Shown here: positions 53,546 to 64,000 of the stretch, in pieces
Numbering within the stretch: position 1 is the first letter of the stretch
Layout of the letters: every line of letters begins with the position of its first letter
Source: Aestuariirhabdus haliotis
Lineage (GTDB): Bacteria > Pseudomonadota > Gammaproteobacteria > Pseudomonadales > Aestuariirhabdaceae
Direction: 5' to 3'
Assembly: GCF_023509475.1 (NCBI RefSeq)
Contig: NZ_JAKSDZ010000010.1
Span: 1-64,000, forward strand
Length of the DNA: 64,000 bases
Program-made: the position numbers and the translations under genes
Notes under the pieces: model-generated
The model's input: the letters and a program-made list of their open reading frames with translations, nothing else
What the model was told of the DNA's origin: nothing
The model's database searches: none

Positions 53546-54598
53546 ATTTTTTTCTCCTTGCTATCGAAATTTGCGACCTTCATACGACCTTTTGGAAATC
53601 CTGTAAGATCGTTAATAATGCAGACCGCTGCGAAAATTCATGTTGTCAGGTTAGTCCTCTAGGTCACCGTTGGCATTACGTAGAAATACCGAATCTGCTG
53701 GGTATGGATACGCATAGCCTAAGTGGTGTCACTGCTTTAGAGGGCTGAATCAATAAATTGTGGACGTTAAAGGGTGCAAAAATGCTCAGGTCAAGCAACC
53801 TAGCGTATTCTTTTGTTTAGTACTCTTGTTTAATTATGGACAGCGAAGCCTTACTGTCCAGATACTTTTTATAGCATATATACATTCTTTCACGACCATT
53901 ATTTCTTTTTAATGACAAATCAGAGCGTTAGCTCTTGGAAGAGCTAACGCTCTGGGTTTGAACGCCCTGTTTTGGGGCGCAATGGCGAGCGTCTGTTTCA
54001 TGGATCTGTGTTATTGGAAAAAATATCATTTGCAAACTAGTCTGAACGCGAGAGGCGTATATGTTGGCTATAAAGCAATTAAAGTTAAGTTGTGCAGAGT
54101 ATAAGCAGTTATAGCTTGTGAATCTCTTCGCCTGATCGTCTATAACTATATGCAGACTGGATGTAGTTAGGCGGCTGTTTTATCGATATTGTGATGATGT
54201 GAGTATTCGATTATAAAATATGAGTGTTTTATAGGGATTCGATATATTGTAGGGCTGACTAGAGTGGGTTTGATCATCAAGGAATCGTTGGATACAGCGC
54301 TTTACATTTGCTGGTTGCTTGCAATGTCTTGGATGCGCAGTGGTATGGAAAGATTGACCTGTATCATAAAGGTGACCATTCTTTGTCGTCTTACCCCCTG
54401 TTTCGCGCCATTACTTCGGTAAACCCCTATCGACTTGTTACAAGTGCGAATGGTCTTATCGGTAATTGAAAAAAACATTCTTTGAGCAATTAACTTTAGG
54501 TCATGTTTGTTGGTTGTAAGGTGTGGATGAGTAGCCGCTTTGCAGTTGACAGCATGGGTTTTAAGCAACACACCTGACGTGGGTGTAAGGATGCAAGC
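53546..54598. other. Long non-coding region between arcA and the divergent transporter
   Basis: About 1050 bases hold no credible gene; the 89-codon frame at 54302-54571 has no coding character. Visible signals are a 7-bp dyad (TGGACAG/CTGTCCA, 53837-53860) and the strong hairpin at 53921-53954, followed by a smaller CGCCC/GGGCG hairpin. No perfect FNR box was found here, although ADI operons of this group are commonly Anr-controlled. Confidence 0.5.
53921..53954. repeat. Strong 16-bp perfect hairpin in the arc intergenic region
   Basis: CAGAGCGTTAGCTCTT and AAGAGCTAACGCTCTG form a perfect 16-bp stem with only two bases between the arms. It stands 376 bases before arcA and 645 before the transporter, so it is not at the end of a known gene. 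It may be the terminator of a small RNA or an insulator between the divergent promoters. Confidence 0.7.
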
Positions 54599-56005
54599 AT
54601 GAGTAAGTTTAAGTTCCCAACCGCCTATACGGTGCTGTTTGTGTTGATTGCGGTGGTTGCCGCATTAACCTGGATAGTACCCGCTGGCCAATACGATCGT
54701 GTGATGAACGAGGACCTGGGTAGGGAAGTGCCGGTATCGGGTACCTACAAGCAGGTGGAAGCTAACCCTCAGGGTCCGGTTGATGTCATTCTGGCCCCAA
54801 TTGATGGTCTGTATGACCACAATAGCTACGAAGCTAATGCGATCGATGTCGCGTTGTTCGTACTGATCATTGGTGGCTTCCTGGGTGTGGTCACTAAAAC
54901 CGGTGCTATCGACGCAGGTATTGAGCGGGTTACGCATAAGCTGGAAGGCCGCGAAACGTTGATGATACCTATATTAATGGCGCTGTTTGCGGCTGGGGGT
55001 ACGGTATATGGTATGGCCGAAGAGACCATTCCTTTCTACACCTTATTGGTTCCAGTCATGATTGCGGCCCGTTTCGACTCCGTGACCGCGGTTGCTACTA
55101 TCCTGCTTGGCGCTGGTATCGGAACCCTGGGTTCTACCATCAACCCTTTCGCTACCGTTATTGCCGCTAATGCTGCCGGTATCCCGTTCACTGACGGCAT
55201 GATCTGGCGTTTGATTATCCTGCTGGCAGGTTGGGCGATCTGTGTGGCGTTTGTTATGCGCTATGCCAAGCGTGTCCAGGCTGATCCTTCTCTTTCTATT
55301 GTTGCCGATATGAAAGAGTCTAACGAAGAGCATTTTCTGGCCCATAAAGATGGCGCTGAAGCAATTGAGTTGACCGGCGTACGCAAGTTTATTCTGGTCC
55401 TGTTTGCTGCCACCTTCGGTGTCATGATTTACGGTGTAGCGGTTGCCGGTTGGTGGATGGCCGAGATCTCTGGTCTGTTCCTGTTCTCAGCTATTTTGAT
55501 TGGCTTGCTGTATCGCCTGAGTGAAGAGGATTTAACCTCCAGCTTTGTCGATGGAGCCCGTGATCTGTTGGGTGTTGCTCTGATCATCGGTATTGCTCGC
55601 GGTATCGTGATCGTGATGGATGCCGGTAACATGACCGATACCGTACTTTATCATGCAGAACAAGCCGTTAATGGTCTGTCCTCTGTGATGTTCATCAATG
55701 TGATGTACTGGCTTGAGGTGGTGCTGAGTTTCCTGGTGCCTTCTTCTTCAGGTCTGGCTGTACTGACTATGCCTATTATGGCGCCATTGGCTGATTTCTC
55801 AGGTGTGAGTCGTGACCTCGTAGTTACTGCTTACCAGAGTGCCAGCGGTATCGTTAACCTGATCACTCCTACCTCTGCTGTTGTAATGGGTGGTTTGGCA
55901 ATCGGTCGTGTACCTTACGATCGCTGGTTGAAGTTCGTAGCTCCTCTACTACTGATCCTCACTGTGTTGATCACTGTGGTATTGAGTGTAGGTGCGATGG
56001 TCTGA
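54599..56005 (+). CDS. YfcC family transporter, possibly arginine/ornithine antiporter
   Basis: The 468-aa integral membrane protein has about twelve helices and belongs to the YfcC family (MSKFKFPTAYTVLFVLIAVV; later STINPFATVIAANAAGIPF and PSSSGLAVLTMPIMAPLADF typical of that group). YfcC members next to arcABC in vibrios and relatives are thought to act like ArcD by exchanging arginine and ornithine; that role is inferred here from its place. The gene is divergent from arcA and ends in a clear terminator. Confidence 0.82.
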   Translation: MSKFKFPTAYTVLFVLIAVVAALTWIVPAGQYDRVMNEDLGREVPVSGTYKQVEANPQGPVDVILAPIDGLYDHNSYEANAIDVALFVLIIGGFLGVVTKTGAIDAGIERVTHKLEGRETLMIPILMALFAAGGTVYGMAEETIPFYTLLVPVMIAARFDSVTAVATILLGAGIGTLGSTINPFATVIAANAAGIPFTDGMIWRLIILLAGWAICVAFVMRYAKRVQADPSLSIVADMKESNEEHFLAHKDGAEAIELTGVRKFILVLFAATFGVMIYGVAVAGWWMAEISGLFLFSAILIGLLYRLSEEDLTSSFVDGARDLLGVALIIGIARGIVIVMDAGNMTDTVLYHAEQAVNGLSSVMFINVMYWLEVVLSFLVPSSSGLAVLTMPIMAPLADFSGVSRDLVVTAYQSASGIVNLITPTSAVVMGGLAIGRVPYDRWLKFVAPLLLILTVLITVVLSVGAMV

Positions 56006-56029
56006 TTAATTGATCATCTAGCCCTTTGA

Positions 56030-56056
56030 AAAGCCCGGCCTAGTGCCGGGCTTTTT
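56030..56056 (+). terminator. Rho-independent terminator after the YfcC-type transporter gene
   Basis: AAAGCCCGGC and GCCGGGCTTT form a 10-bp stem with loop CTAGT, followed by more T residues. It lies 25 bases past the stop codon. Confidence 0.92.
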
Positions 56057-56185
56057 GTTAGCGCATATATCCATATCGCTAGGAAGTTGTGGCGTACAAT
56101 TCTTAAGTGGTATTGATTAGTGTTTGGCTGTCTGTAGCATTCTGCTACAATGTGATCTGTTGAACGTTCTCGATAGGTGTATGTC

Positions 56186-56599
56186 ATGGCTAAAGCATCT
56201 TCCCCGGTTCGCTTGCAAAGCGAATTAATGGAATCGGCAAAGCTGGCAGGTGAACGCTTGCACCGTAGTACTGCCGAACAAATTGAGTACTGGGCCAGTA
56301 TCGGCCGCAGTGTCTCCCATCTCGTTAACCCAGACAGCTTGCTCGATGTAACCACGGGGCTGGCTAAGCTCAAAATTGAGCCTGTCAGTTCTCCGGTGAT
56401 TGATCCGGATGTTGTGTTCGCCGCGTTGGAGCGGGACCGGGCTAGTGGTGTATTGCAATTGGGTGTGACTAGCAGTGCCAAGCGTTATCAGGTTTCAAGT
56501 AGGCACCCCGGTATGCTGGAGCAGATCGATGAGTTGGGTGAGGTAACCGTAGGCCAGTTTGATAATGGGCAGTTTGTGCCTATTAAGGGTGTCGATTGA
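56186..56599 (+). CDS. ParD-like antitoxin protein
   Basis: The 137-aa protein (start ATG 56186 after AGGTG; a GTG three codons earlier is less likely) has an N-terminal ParD-like ribbon-helix-helix (SPVRLQSELMESAKLAGERL) and the stretch STAEQIEYWASIGRSVSHLV characteristic of the ParD_like TA antitoxin family. The C-terminal half would mask the toxin. Its stop overlaps the start of the zeta-like gene (TTGA), the usual antitoxin-toxin order. It lies at the border between core genes and the polysaccharide locus. Confidence 0.8.
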   Translation: MAKASSPVRLQSELMESAKLAGERLHRSTAEQIEYWASIGRSVSHLVNPDSLLDVTTGLAKLKIEPVSSPVIDPDVVFAALERDRASGVLQLGVTSSAKRYQVSSRHPGMLEQIDELGEVTVGQFDNGQFVPIKGVD

Positions 56600-57174
56600 A
56601 TGTTTCCAGGCAGTTGTGGCTTTTAGCGGGTGGAAACGGCGCCGGAAAGAGCACCTTTTACCGAACCCGCCTGGAGCCTCTAGGAATACCCTTTGTTAAC
56701 GCAGATCTTATTGCTCGTGAGCTCTATCCTGATACCCCTGAAATTCATAGCTATGAAGCCGCAATGGTGGCGGAGGAAAAGCGTATGGGCTTGCTGGAAG
56801 AGGGGAGGAGCTTCTGTTTTGAGACCGTCTTCTCGCACCCATCTAAAATAGATTTCGTTGCCCGCGCCAAGGCGCTAGGGTATCAAATCATACTGGTTTT
56901 TATTCATTTGGAGTCTTCGTCGCTAAATCAGGCGCGTGTCTCTCAGCGCGTTGAGGAAGGCGGGCATAATGTGCCTACCGATAAAATTCAGCAAAGGATT
57001 CCCAGGTTGCTGGCCAATATCAAGGTGGCTATTCCGCTGTGTGATCAGGTGAGATTGCTGGATAACTCCAGATTGGATGATCCGTTTAGAGTTGTGGCAA
57101 CGTTGCGTAGAGGGTGTCTGGAAGTTGAGCGGGGGCCTTTAATTGGTTGGGTGGAAGACCTGCTTGTTAATTAG
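56596..57174 (+). CDS. Zeta toxin family P-loop kinase
   Basis: The 192-aa product starts with TTG inside the antitoxin stop (TTGA). It has a Walker A motif GGNGAGKST (12-20), then PFVNADLIARELYPD, FCFETVFSHPSKIDF and RVSQRVEEGGHNVPTDKIQQR, the standard layout of zeta toxin-like and related small-molecule kinases. True zeta toxins phosphorylate UDP-N-acetylglucosamine; the same nucleotide sugar would feed the polysaccharide locus that follows. Whether this protein is toxic is not shown, and chromosomal relatives can be non-toxic. Confidence 0.8.
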   Translation: MNVSRQLWLLAGGNGAGKSTFYRTRLEPLGIPFVNADLIARELYPDTPEIHSYEAAMVAEEKRMGLLEEGRSFCFETVFSHPSKIDFVARAKALGYQIILVFIHLESSSLNQARVSQRVEEGGHNVPTDKIQQRIPRLLANIKVAIPLCDQVRLLDNSRLDDPFRVVATLRRGCLEVERGPLIGWVEDLLVN

Positions 57175-57235
57175 CGCTGGGTGTTTGATGTGTGTCGAAT
57201 AAGGTCTAACTCAGCTATTCGCTACAGCAACAATT

Positions 57236-57244
57236 TGTTATAAT
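57236..57244 (+). promoter_or_regulatory. Extended -10 promoter candidate for the polysaccharide locus
   Basis: TGTTATAAT is a perfect extended -10 element (TGn before TATAAT). The -35 region is poor, as is common with extended -10 promoters. It lies 95 bases before the TTG start of the first sugar gene. No JUMPstart/ops element was seen. Confidence 0.45.
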
Positions 57245-57339
57245 TCTTTGTTTTTTTGGTCGTTAGTGCTTTCGTGCTAACTTTGGTTTGCGGTCTTTTT
57301 AACTGCTTGTATTAATTAGGTTAATTGTAAGGGGTTACC

Positions 57340-59597
<2,258 letters not shown>

Positions 59598-59598
59598 C

Positions 59599-60177
59599 GT
59601 GACGGTTAGAATTCATCCCAGTGCGATTGTTGATAAGGGTGCTCGTATTGGGGATAACTCTCAAATTTGGCATTTTGTGCACGTCTGTTCCGGGGCGGTA
59701 ATTGGCACGAACTGTTCTCTGGGACAAAATGTTTTTGTTGGCAATCGGGTGGTCATTGGAAACAATGTCAAGATTCAAAACAACGTATCGGTTTACGATA
59801 ATGTCACCATCGAAGACGATGTGTTTTGTGGTCCTAGCATGGTATTCACCAACGTGTATAACCCACGATCAGCTGTATCCCGAAAAAATGAATATCGAGA
59901 TACCTTTATCGGACAAGGCGCAACCCTCGGTGCGAACTGCACAATCGTGTGCGGCTCCAACATAGGGTGTTACGCTTTCGTGGGTGCGGGTGCGGTGATC
60001 AACAAGGATGTGCCGGATTATGCTCTGATGGTTGGGGTGCCAGCGAAACAGATTGGCTGGATGAGTGAGTACGGAGAACGATTGGATCTACCTTTTGAGG
60101 GAAGAGCAAATGCAATTTGTCCGTATACAGATGCTGAATACCAACTTAATGGTGGGCAGGTAAAACGAATAAGGTAA
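59599..60177 (+). CDS. wbpD: WbpD/WlbB-type UDP-amino-sugar N-acetyltransferase
   Basis: The 192-aa left-handed beta-helix enzyme matches WbpD, which acetylates the 3-amino group of UDP-GlcNAc3NA. It starts with GTG ([18 protein letters not shown]) and shows the hexapeptide repeats with the WbpD blocks [44 protein letters not shown] and [16 protein letters not shown]. It forms a trimer in this family. A second acetyltransferase of the same fold lies at 61547. Confidence 0.93.
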   Translation: MTVRIHPSAIVDKGARIGDNSQIWHFVHVCSGAVIGTNCSLGQNVFVGNRVVIGNNVKIQNNVSVYDNVTIEDDVFCGPSMVFTNVYNPRSAVSRKNEYRDTFIGQGATLGANCTIVCGSNIGCYAFVGAGAVINKDVPDYALMVGVPAKQIGWMSEYGERLDLPFEGRANAICPYTDAEYQLNGGQVKRIR

Positions 60178-60377
60178 TCGATGGTTGATCCATGGTGGTG
60201 AAGGTCGTCGGCTATACATGAGATGTAACAAAGGTATCAGGATGGCTGGTTATTCAGTGTTGAAAATACTGTTAATGATAAAAATAATAGACTTGATAAT
60301 GAATAGTTTTTTACAGGTGATCTTGATTAGGTTTGAGTATTTATACGACTAAGTAAAGACTAAATTGGAGATGATAG
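60178..60377. other. AT-rich gap within the polysaccharide locus
   Basis: Two hundred bases contain no gene and are strongly A/T-rich (GATAAAAATAATAGACTTG and similar). The gap interrupts an otherwise tightly packed operon between the WbpD and WbpE homologues and could hold a promoter, but I cannot point to one with confidence. Confidence 0.4.
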
Positions 60378-61544
60378 ATGCTTCCTCTTATTGATTTAAA
60401 AAAGCAGTATCAGCGTATTGAATCGCGTATTAAGGAAGAAGTAATACGCGTGTTGGATAGTGGTCAATATGTCATGGGACCAAAAGTTCAAGCATTGGAA
60501 GAGCGGTTGGCGCAATACGTAGGTGCAAAGCATTGCATTTCATGTGCATCAGGTACAGACGCGCTGTTTATGTCTCTCATTGCTAAAGGTGTTGGAAAAG
60601 GGGATCTAATAATAACAACACCCTTTACTTTTTTTGCTACAGCTGAAGTGATTGCCTTGACTGGGGCGGTTCCTGTTTTTGTGGATGTTGAAAAAGATAC
60701 GTTTAATATTTCTATAGAATCTTTGAAGCTTGCCATTAGGGCAATAAAAGAAAATGATTCATCAATCTACCCCTTACCAGATAAGGCCTTACGCGAAAAT
60801 GCCAAGTTAAAGGGGATTATTGCCGTTGACCTTTTCGGCCTTCCAGCTGAGTACGATGCAATTAATGAAATTGCTGAACTAGAAGGCTTGTTTGTTATAG
60901 AAGATGCAGCTCAGAGTTTTGGGGCTAGCTATCGGGACAAGAAGGCTGGTTCGCTGGCTGAGATTGCGTGTACTTCTTTCTTTCCTGCAAAACCGTTAGG
61001 TGCGTACGGAGATGGTGGAGCCATATTTTGTGACGATGATGAGCTTGCTGAAACCTTGCGCTCAGTTCGCGTGCATGGGCAAGGATCGAATAAATATGAA
61101 AATGTGCGCTTGGGCGTAACAGGGCGCCTGGATGCTATTCAGGCAGCCGTATTGGCTGTGAAACTGGATATATTTGACGATGAGTTTGAGAATCGACAAA
61201 GAGTCGCAAACTACTACTCTAATGGGTTGAAAGAGTCTGGGTTTATCGTGCCAGTGATTCCGGGTGGGTGTAAAAGCGCCTGGGCTCAGTATACGATTAT
61301 CGCCAGTAATAATGATGTTAGGAAGCAATCAGTAGATAGGCTTAATAAAGCAAAAATAGGTAACTCGGTTTATTATCCTATTGCTTTGCATGATCAAAAA
61401 GCATTCAGTTATCTAGGATATAAATCCTTAGACTTTCCTGTTTCAATCTTTTTATCTGAGCGAGTATTTAGCGTTCCAATGCACCCGTATTTGGAAGTTG
61501 CAGAAATGGAGCAAGTTATAGAAGTGCTTCAGGAGGGCAATTAA
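60378..61544 (+). CDS. wbpE: WbpE/WlbC-type aminotransferase (DegT family)
   Basis: The 388-aa PLP enzyme transfers an amino group to C3 of the 3-keto uronic acid nucleotide. The DegT/DnrJ/EryC1/StrS landmarks are MLPLIDLKKQYQRI, SCASGTDALFMSL, VDLFGLPAEYD, VIEDAAQSFGASY and the PLP lysine in FFPAKPLGAYGDGGAIF. In length and opening it matches WbpE. With the genes at 58629 and 59599 it completes the dehydrogenase-aminotransferase-acetyltransferase set for UDP-GlcNAc3NAcA. Confidence 0.92.
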   Translation: MLPLIDLKKQYQRIESRIKEEVIRVLDSGQYVMGPKVQALEERLAQYVGAKHCISCASGTDALFMSLIAKGVGKGDLIITTPFTFFATAEVIALTGAVPVFVDVEKDTFNISIESLKLAIRAIKENDSSIYPLPDKALRENAKLKGIIAVDLFGLPAEYDAINEIAELEGLFVIEDAAQSFGASYRDKKAGSLAEIACTSFFPAKPLGAYGDGGAIFCDDDELAETLRSVRVHGQGSNKYENVRLGVTGRLDAIQAAVLAVKLDIFDDEFENRQRVANYYSNGLKESGFIVPVIPGGCKSAWAQYTIIASNNDVRKQSVDRLNKAKIGNSVYYPIALHDQKAFSYLGYKSLDFPVSIFLSERVFSVPMHPYLEVAEMEQVIEVLQEGN

Positions 61545-61546
61545 TT

Positions 61547-62047
61547 ATGACTGAATCATCTTTTGTGCATGCTACCGCTGAAGTTAACGATAATGCGACT
61601 GTCGGTGAAGGTACAAAAATTTGGAATAACGTCCAAGTTAGAGAGGGAAGCTCTATTGGCGCAGGCTGCATTTTGTCCAAAGATGTGTACATCGATACTC
61701 ACGTAAAAATAGGGAGTCGATGCAAAGTCCAAAATTCAGTCTCTGTCTATCAAGGGGTCACGATTGAGGATGATGTGTTTGTTGGGCCTAATGTATCCTT
61801 TACTAATGACAAGGTGCCAAGAGCATTTAATGATAATTGGAGTATCACCGAGACTCTAATTAAATGTGGCGCTAGTCTAGGTGCTAATTCTACAATTGTC
61901 TGTGGAGTTGTGATTGGCGAGTATGCAATGGTTGCGGCAGGTTCGGTTGTGACTAAAGATGTTGAATCATTTACGCTTGTTATGGGTAATCCCGCACGAG
62001 TGGTTTCGCGAATTGATAGAGACGGCAAAAAAATTATTGAAGGGTGA
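61547..62047 (+). CDS. Second hexapeptide-repeat amino-sugar acetyltransferase
   Basis: The 166-aa left-handed beta-helix protein is a relative of the WbpD homologue at 59599 but is clearly different. It has the hexapeptide repeats (SSIGAGCILSKDVYIDTHV), [30 protein letters not shown] and VMGNPARVV. The FTNDKxPRA block is typical of acetyltransferases acting on 3-amino or 4-amino deoxyhexose nucleotides such as FdtC. It follows the aminotransferase by 2 bases and precedes an oxidoreductase by 10, so this may be a parallel or later modification step. Confidence 0.85.
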   Translation: MTESSFVHATAEVNDNATVGEGTKIWNNVQVREGSSIGAGCILSKDVYIDTHVKIGSRCKVQNSVSVYQGVTIEDDVFVGPNVSFTNDKVPRAFNDNWSITETLIKCGASLGANSTIVCGVVIGEYAMVAAGSVVTKDVESFTLVMGNPARVVSRIDRDGKKIIEG

Positions 62048-62057
62048 GATTAAAACA

Positions 62058-63005
62058 ATGACCGTAAAAATTGCACTGTTGGGTGTTGGCAATATGGGCA
62101 GAAATCATCTTCGTGTTCTCAGTATTCTGAAGGATGTTGAAGTGACCTGCATCTTCGATTTTAATGAGGCAGAACTTAAGAGTTTATCGAAAGAGTATTC
62201 TGTCCCCTATACCATGGATGCAAGAAAAGCTATTTCTGGTGTTGATGCCGTAGTGATTGTGACGCCAACGAATACTCATTTTGACTACTTTAATTTGTGT
62301 GTGGGTAAAGTAAAAAATATATTCATTGAAAAGCCTTTAGCGACAACGTTAGAAAAAGCTTTAGAGATAAAGGCTTTAGCTAAACAGCATGGAACCTTTG
62401 TTCAATGCGGCTTTATAGAGCGTTTTAATCCTGTTGTAGTGGAACTAAAAAATGTCGTTGATCACGAGAAGGTTATTAACGCAGACTTTACTCGAACCAA
62501 TCGTTTAAGTAGTCGTATTACTGATGTTGATGTTGTACTTGATCTTATGATTCACGATATTGACCTGGCTCTTTACTTAAATGGGCCTGTGAAAAGTGTG
62601 GTGGCGCATGGTACTAAAGAAAATAAGTTAGTTGCATTTTCATCTGCGTTACTCTGTCACGAAAATGGATCATTATCTCGTATTTTGGCGAGTCGTATGA
62701 CAGAGAAAAAAATACGTAGTATTCATGTGACTACTGATAATTCATATATTGACGCTGAATTGGTAAGAAAAGAACTAGTCGTTCACAGGCAATCAACAGC
62801 TACACAGGAGGTGGGAAAGCCCTATATGGTGTCTTCATTGGAGCAACAATTGGTCGTAAAGCCTCAAGAAGCATTATTGATGGAGCACCAATCATTTATA
62901 GCGGCCTGTCAAGGACGGGTTAGTGAAGATCTTCCGGGGATAGAGAGTGGGGTAGAGTCATTGCGAATAAGTGAACTGATTTTGGAGCAAATTCATAATG
63001 CTTAG
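62058..63005 (+). CDS. Gfo/Idh/MocA family sugar oxidoreductase
   Basis: From ATG 62058 the 315-aa protein has the NAD fold IALLGVGNMGRNHLRVL, the family lysine in IFIEKPLATTLEKA, and a C-terminal sugar domain with VQCGFIERFNP and DLMIHDIDLALYL. The 33 codons upstream in frame lie inside the previous gene and are rejected. It is unlike the WbpB homologue at 58629 and closer to the general MviM-type dehydrogenases; its sugar is unknown. Its 3' end overlaps the epimerase gene by 8 bases. Confidence 0.85.
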   Translation: MTVKIALLGVGNMGRNHLRVLSILKDVEVTCIFDFNEAELKSLSKEYSVPYTMDARKAISGVDAVVIVTPTNTHFDYFNLCVGKVKNIFIEKPLATTLEKALEIKALAKQHGTFVQCGFIERFNPVVVELKNVVDHEKVINADFTRTNRLSSRITDVDVVLDLMIHDIDLALYLNGPVKSVVAHGTKENKLVAFSSALLCHENGSLSRILASRMTEKKIRSIHVTTDNSYIDAELVRKELVVHRQSTATQEVGKPYMVSSLEQQLVVKPQEALLMEHQSFIAACQGRVSEDLPGIESGVESLRISELILEQIHNA

Positions 63006-63969
63006 AGATCAATGTTCAGGAAAAACTGTTTTGATTACTGGCGGTGCTGGGTTTATAGGAAGCCATCTTGCGGATCGCTTATTGAATGACGGGGCTAAAC
63101 AAGTTGTTATTGTTGATAATCTTTTTTTAGGCTCAGAAAAAAATATAGAAAGTGCTGTTGGTAAGGGTGCGGTTTTTTATAATGAAGATATAGAATACGC
63201 AGCTAGTCTGGATTATATTTTTGAACGCCACAGTATCGATATAGTATTTAATCTGGCAACAAAGGCTCTTAATTATTCATTTATTAATCCTGGTAATGCG
63301 TTCACGACAAACGTGGCAGGTGTTATTAATCTATTAGAATTGCAGCGTAAGGGGAAATTTAAAACGCTGTGCCATTTTTCAACATCGGAAGTGTACGGGA
63401 CGGCAGTCTACGAACCGATGGACGAAGCACACCCCAAAGCACCGACAACTACCTATGCGGCTGGTAAAGCGGCAGCGGATCTGGCTGTTGAAAGTTATGT
63501 CAATATGTTCAATATCGATGCTTTCATAGTACGACCTTTTAATAACTACGGGCCACGGCAAAATTATAAAGGATTACTAGCGGGTATCATTCCGATTACT
63601 GCTTGGCGAATCCATAATGGTGTAAGTCCTGAACTTCATGGGGAAGGTGAGCAAAGTCGCGATTTTATCTTTGTACACGATACCGTTGACGCTGTAATTA
63701 AGTTATTTCGAGTATTACCAGCAGGTGAGAGTGTCAATATATCTACTGATAACTGCTGCACAATCAAAGATTTGCTGGACAGAGTAATCATTTATTATGG
63801 TTATAAAGGCCCTATTCTAAAGAAGAAAGCCCGCGGTGCGGATGTCTTGACGCATAATGCAAGTAATCAAAAAGTTAAATCCTTAATCGAGTATGATCTG
63901 ACGTCTTTTGATGATGGGCTGGCTAAAACGCTGGACTGGTATCGTTCAGAATTTAACGTGGGTAAATAG
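62998..63969 (+). CDS. NAD-dependent epimerase/dehydratase (extended SDR)
   Basis: The 323-aa protein is an extended short-chain dehydrogenase acting on nucleotide sugars. It has the NAD motif TGGAGFIGSH (14-23), the catalytic triad region FSTSEVYG (S128-T129) and YAAGK (Y153, K157), and VRPFNNYGPRQ with GEGEQSRDFIFVHD of the GalE/RmlB-like group. It could epimerise or dehydrate the sugar made upstream; the specific activity is not decidable. The start overlaps the previous gene by 8 bases. Confidence 0.88.
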   Translation: MLRDQCSGKTVLITGGAGFIGSHLADRLLNDGAKQVVIVDNLFLGSEKNIESAVGKGAVFYNEDIEYAASLDYIFERHSIDIVFNLATKALNYSFINPGNAFTTNVAGVINLLELQRKGKFKTLCHFSTSEVYGTAVYEPMDEAHPKAPTTTYAAGKAAADLAVESYVNMFNIDAFIVRPFNNYGPRQNYKGLLAGIIPITAWRIHNGVSPELHGEGEQSRDFIFVHDTVDAVIKLFRVLPAGESVNISTDNCCTIKDLLDRVIIYYGYKGPILKKKARGADVLTHNASNQKVKSLIEYDLTSFDDGLAKTLDWYRSEFNVGK

Positions 63970-64000
63970 ATGAACGATTTTATTAAGTTAATTAAACCTT
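63970..64000 (+). CDS. Start of a further polysaccharide gene, cut by the window edge
   Basis: An ATG directly after the epimerase stop opens a frame beginning MNDFIKLIKP. The opening FIxLxKP resembles that of some DegT-family aminotransferases, but ten codons are not enough to assign it. Confidence 0.5.
   Translation, partial: MNDFIKLIKP

Noticed and set aside
54269-54281. FNR-box-like TTGATCATCAA before the transporter
   Set aside because: The half-sites have one base between them, not four, so it does not fit FNR spacing.
54302-54571. 89-codon minus-strand frame in the arc intergenic region
   Set aside because: No ribosome site, no domain and unusual composition; treated as non-coding.

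Overview
The window is one chromosomal segment of an aerobic to facultatively anaerobic gammaproteobacterium. The core genes (Anr/FNR, HemN, cbb3 oxidase cluster, TtcA, PdxB, HtpX, AlaA, ArcABC) are of Pseudomonas-like gammaproteobacterial type, and I infer a marine Cellvibrionales-type relative. Most of the window has roughly balanced base composition with dense, short-gapped genes. Base composition turns AT-rich at the two ends: the first 0.65 kb, and everything after about 57.2 kb.

Layout. 1-0.5 kb: the edge of what looks like an integron cassette array (one cassette with attC and a core site, no integrase seen). 1.0-17.2 kb: a cyclophilin and an AraC regulator, then a group of genes preceded by Pho boxes: a PlcP-like phospholipase plus a two-domain OlsF-like ornithine-lipid synthase, a methyl-accepting chemotaxis protein, and a PstS-like/OmpA fusion. 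An asparagine-synthase-like gene, an acyl-CoA ligase, an AMACR-like protein and an EAL-CBS-GGDEF protein lie among them. 17.3-25 kb: housekeeping and hypothetical genes (UPF0149, Bax-like glucosaminidase, DUF547, TtcA, Tag-like glycosylase, DksA-like, glycerate kinase) and a MITE-like element. 25-38 kb: apt, anr, hemN, then the full cbb3 cytochrome oxidase set with its assembly genes (ccoNOQP, ccoG, ccoH, ccoI, ccoS), framed by two FNR-type regulators and perfect FNR boxes. 38-50 kb: TusA, MATE, PdxB, NAD-kinase-like, HtpX, AlaA, Gpx-OhrR, hybrid histidine kinase. 50-56 kb: arginine deiminase pathway arcABC with a divergent YfcC-type transporter. 56.2-57.2 kb: a ParD-like/zeta toxin-antitoxin pair. 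57.3 kb to the end: a surface-polysaccharide locus making an acetamido uronic acid nucleotide sugar (dehydrogenase, WbpB, WbpD, WbpE homologues, then a second acetyltransferase/dehydrogenase set and an epimerase), which runs off the window.

How the parts work together. The first third reads as a phosphate-starvation programme: phospholipid breakdown, replacement by phosphorus-free ornithine lipid, taxis and phosphate scavenging, tied together by 18-bp Pho boxes. The middle is a low-oxygen programme: Fe-S sensor regulators, oxygen-independent haem synthesis, high-affinity oxidase, and fermentative ATP from arginine. The most notable observation is the set of Pho boxes at 2780, 12626 and 15737, which links genes that would otherwise be annotated generically (LpxH-like phosphatase, hemolysin-like acyltransferase, chemoreceptor, OmpA protein).
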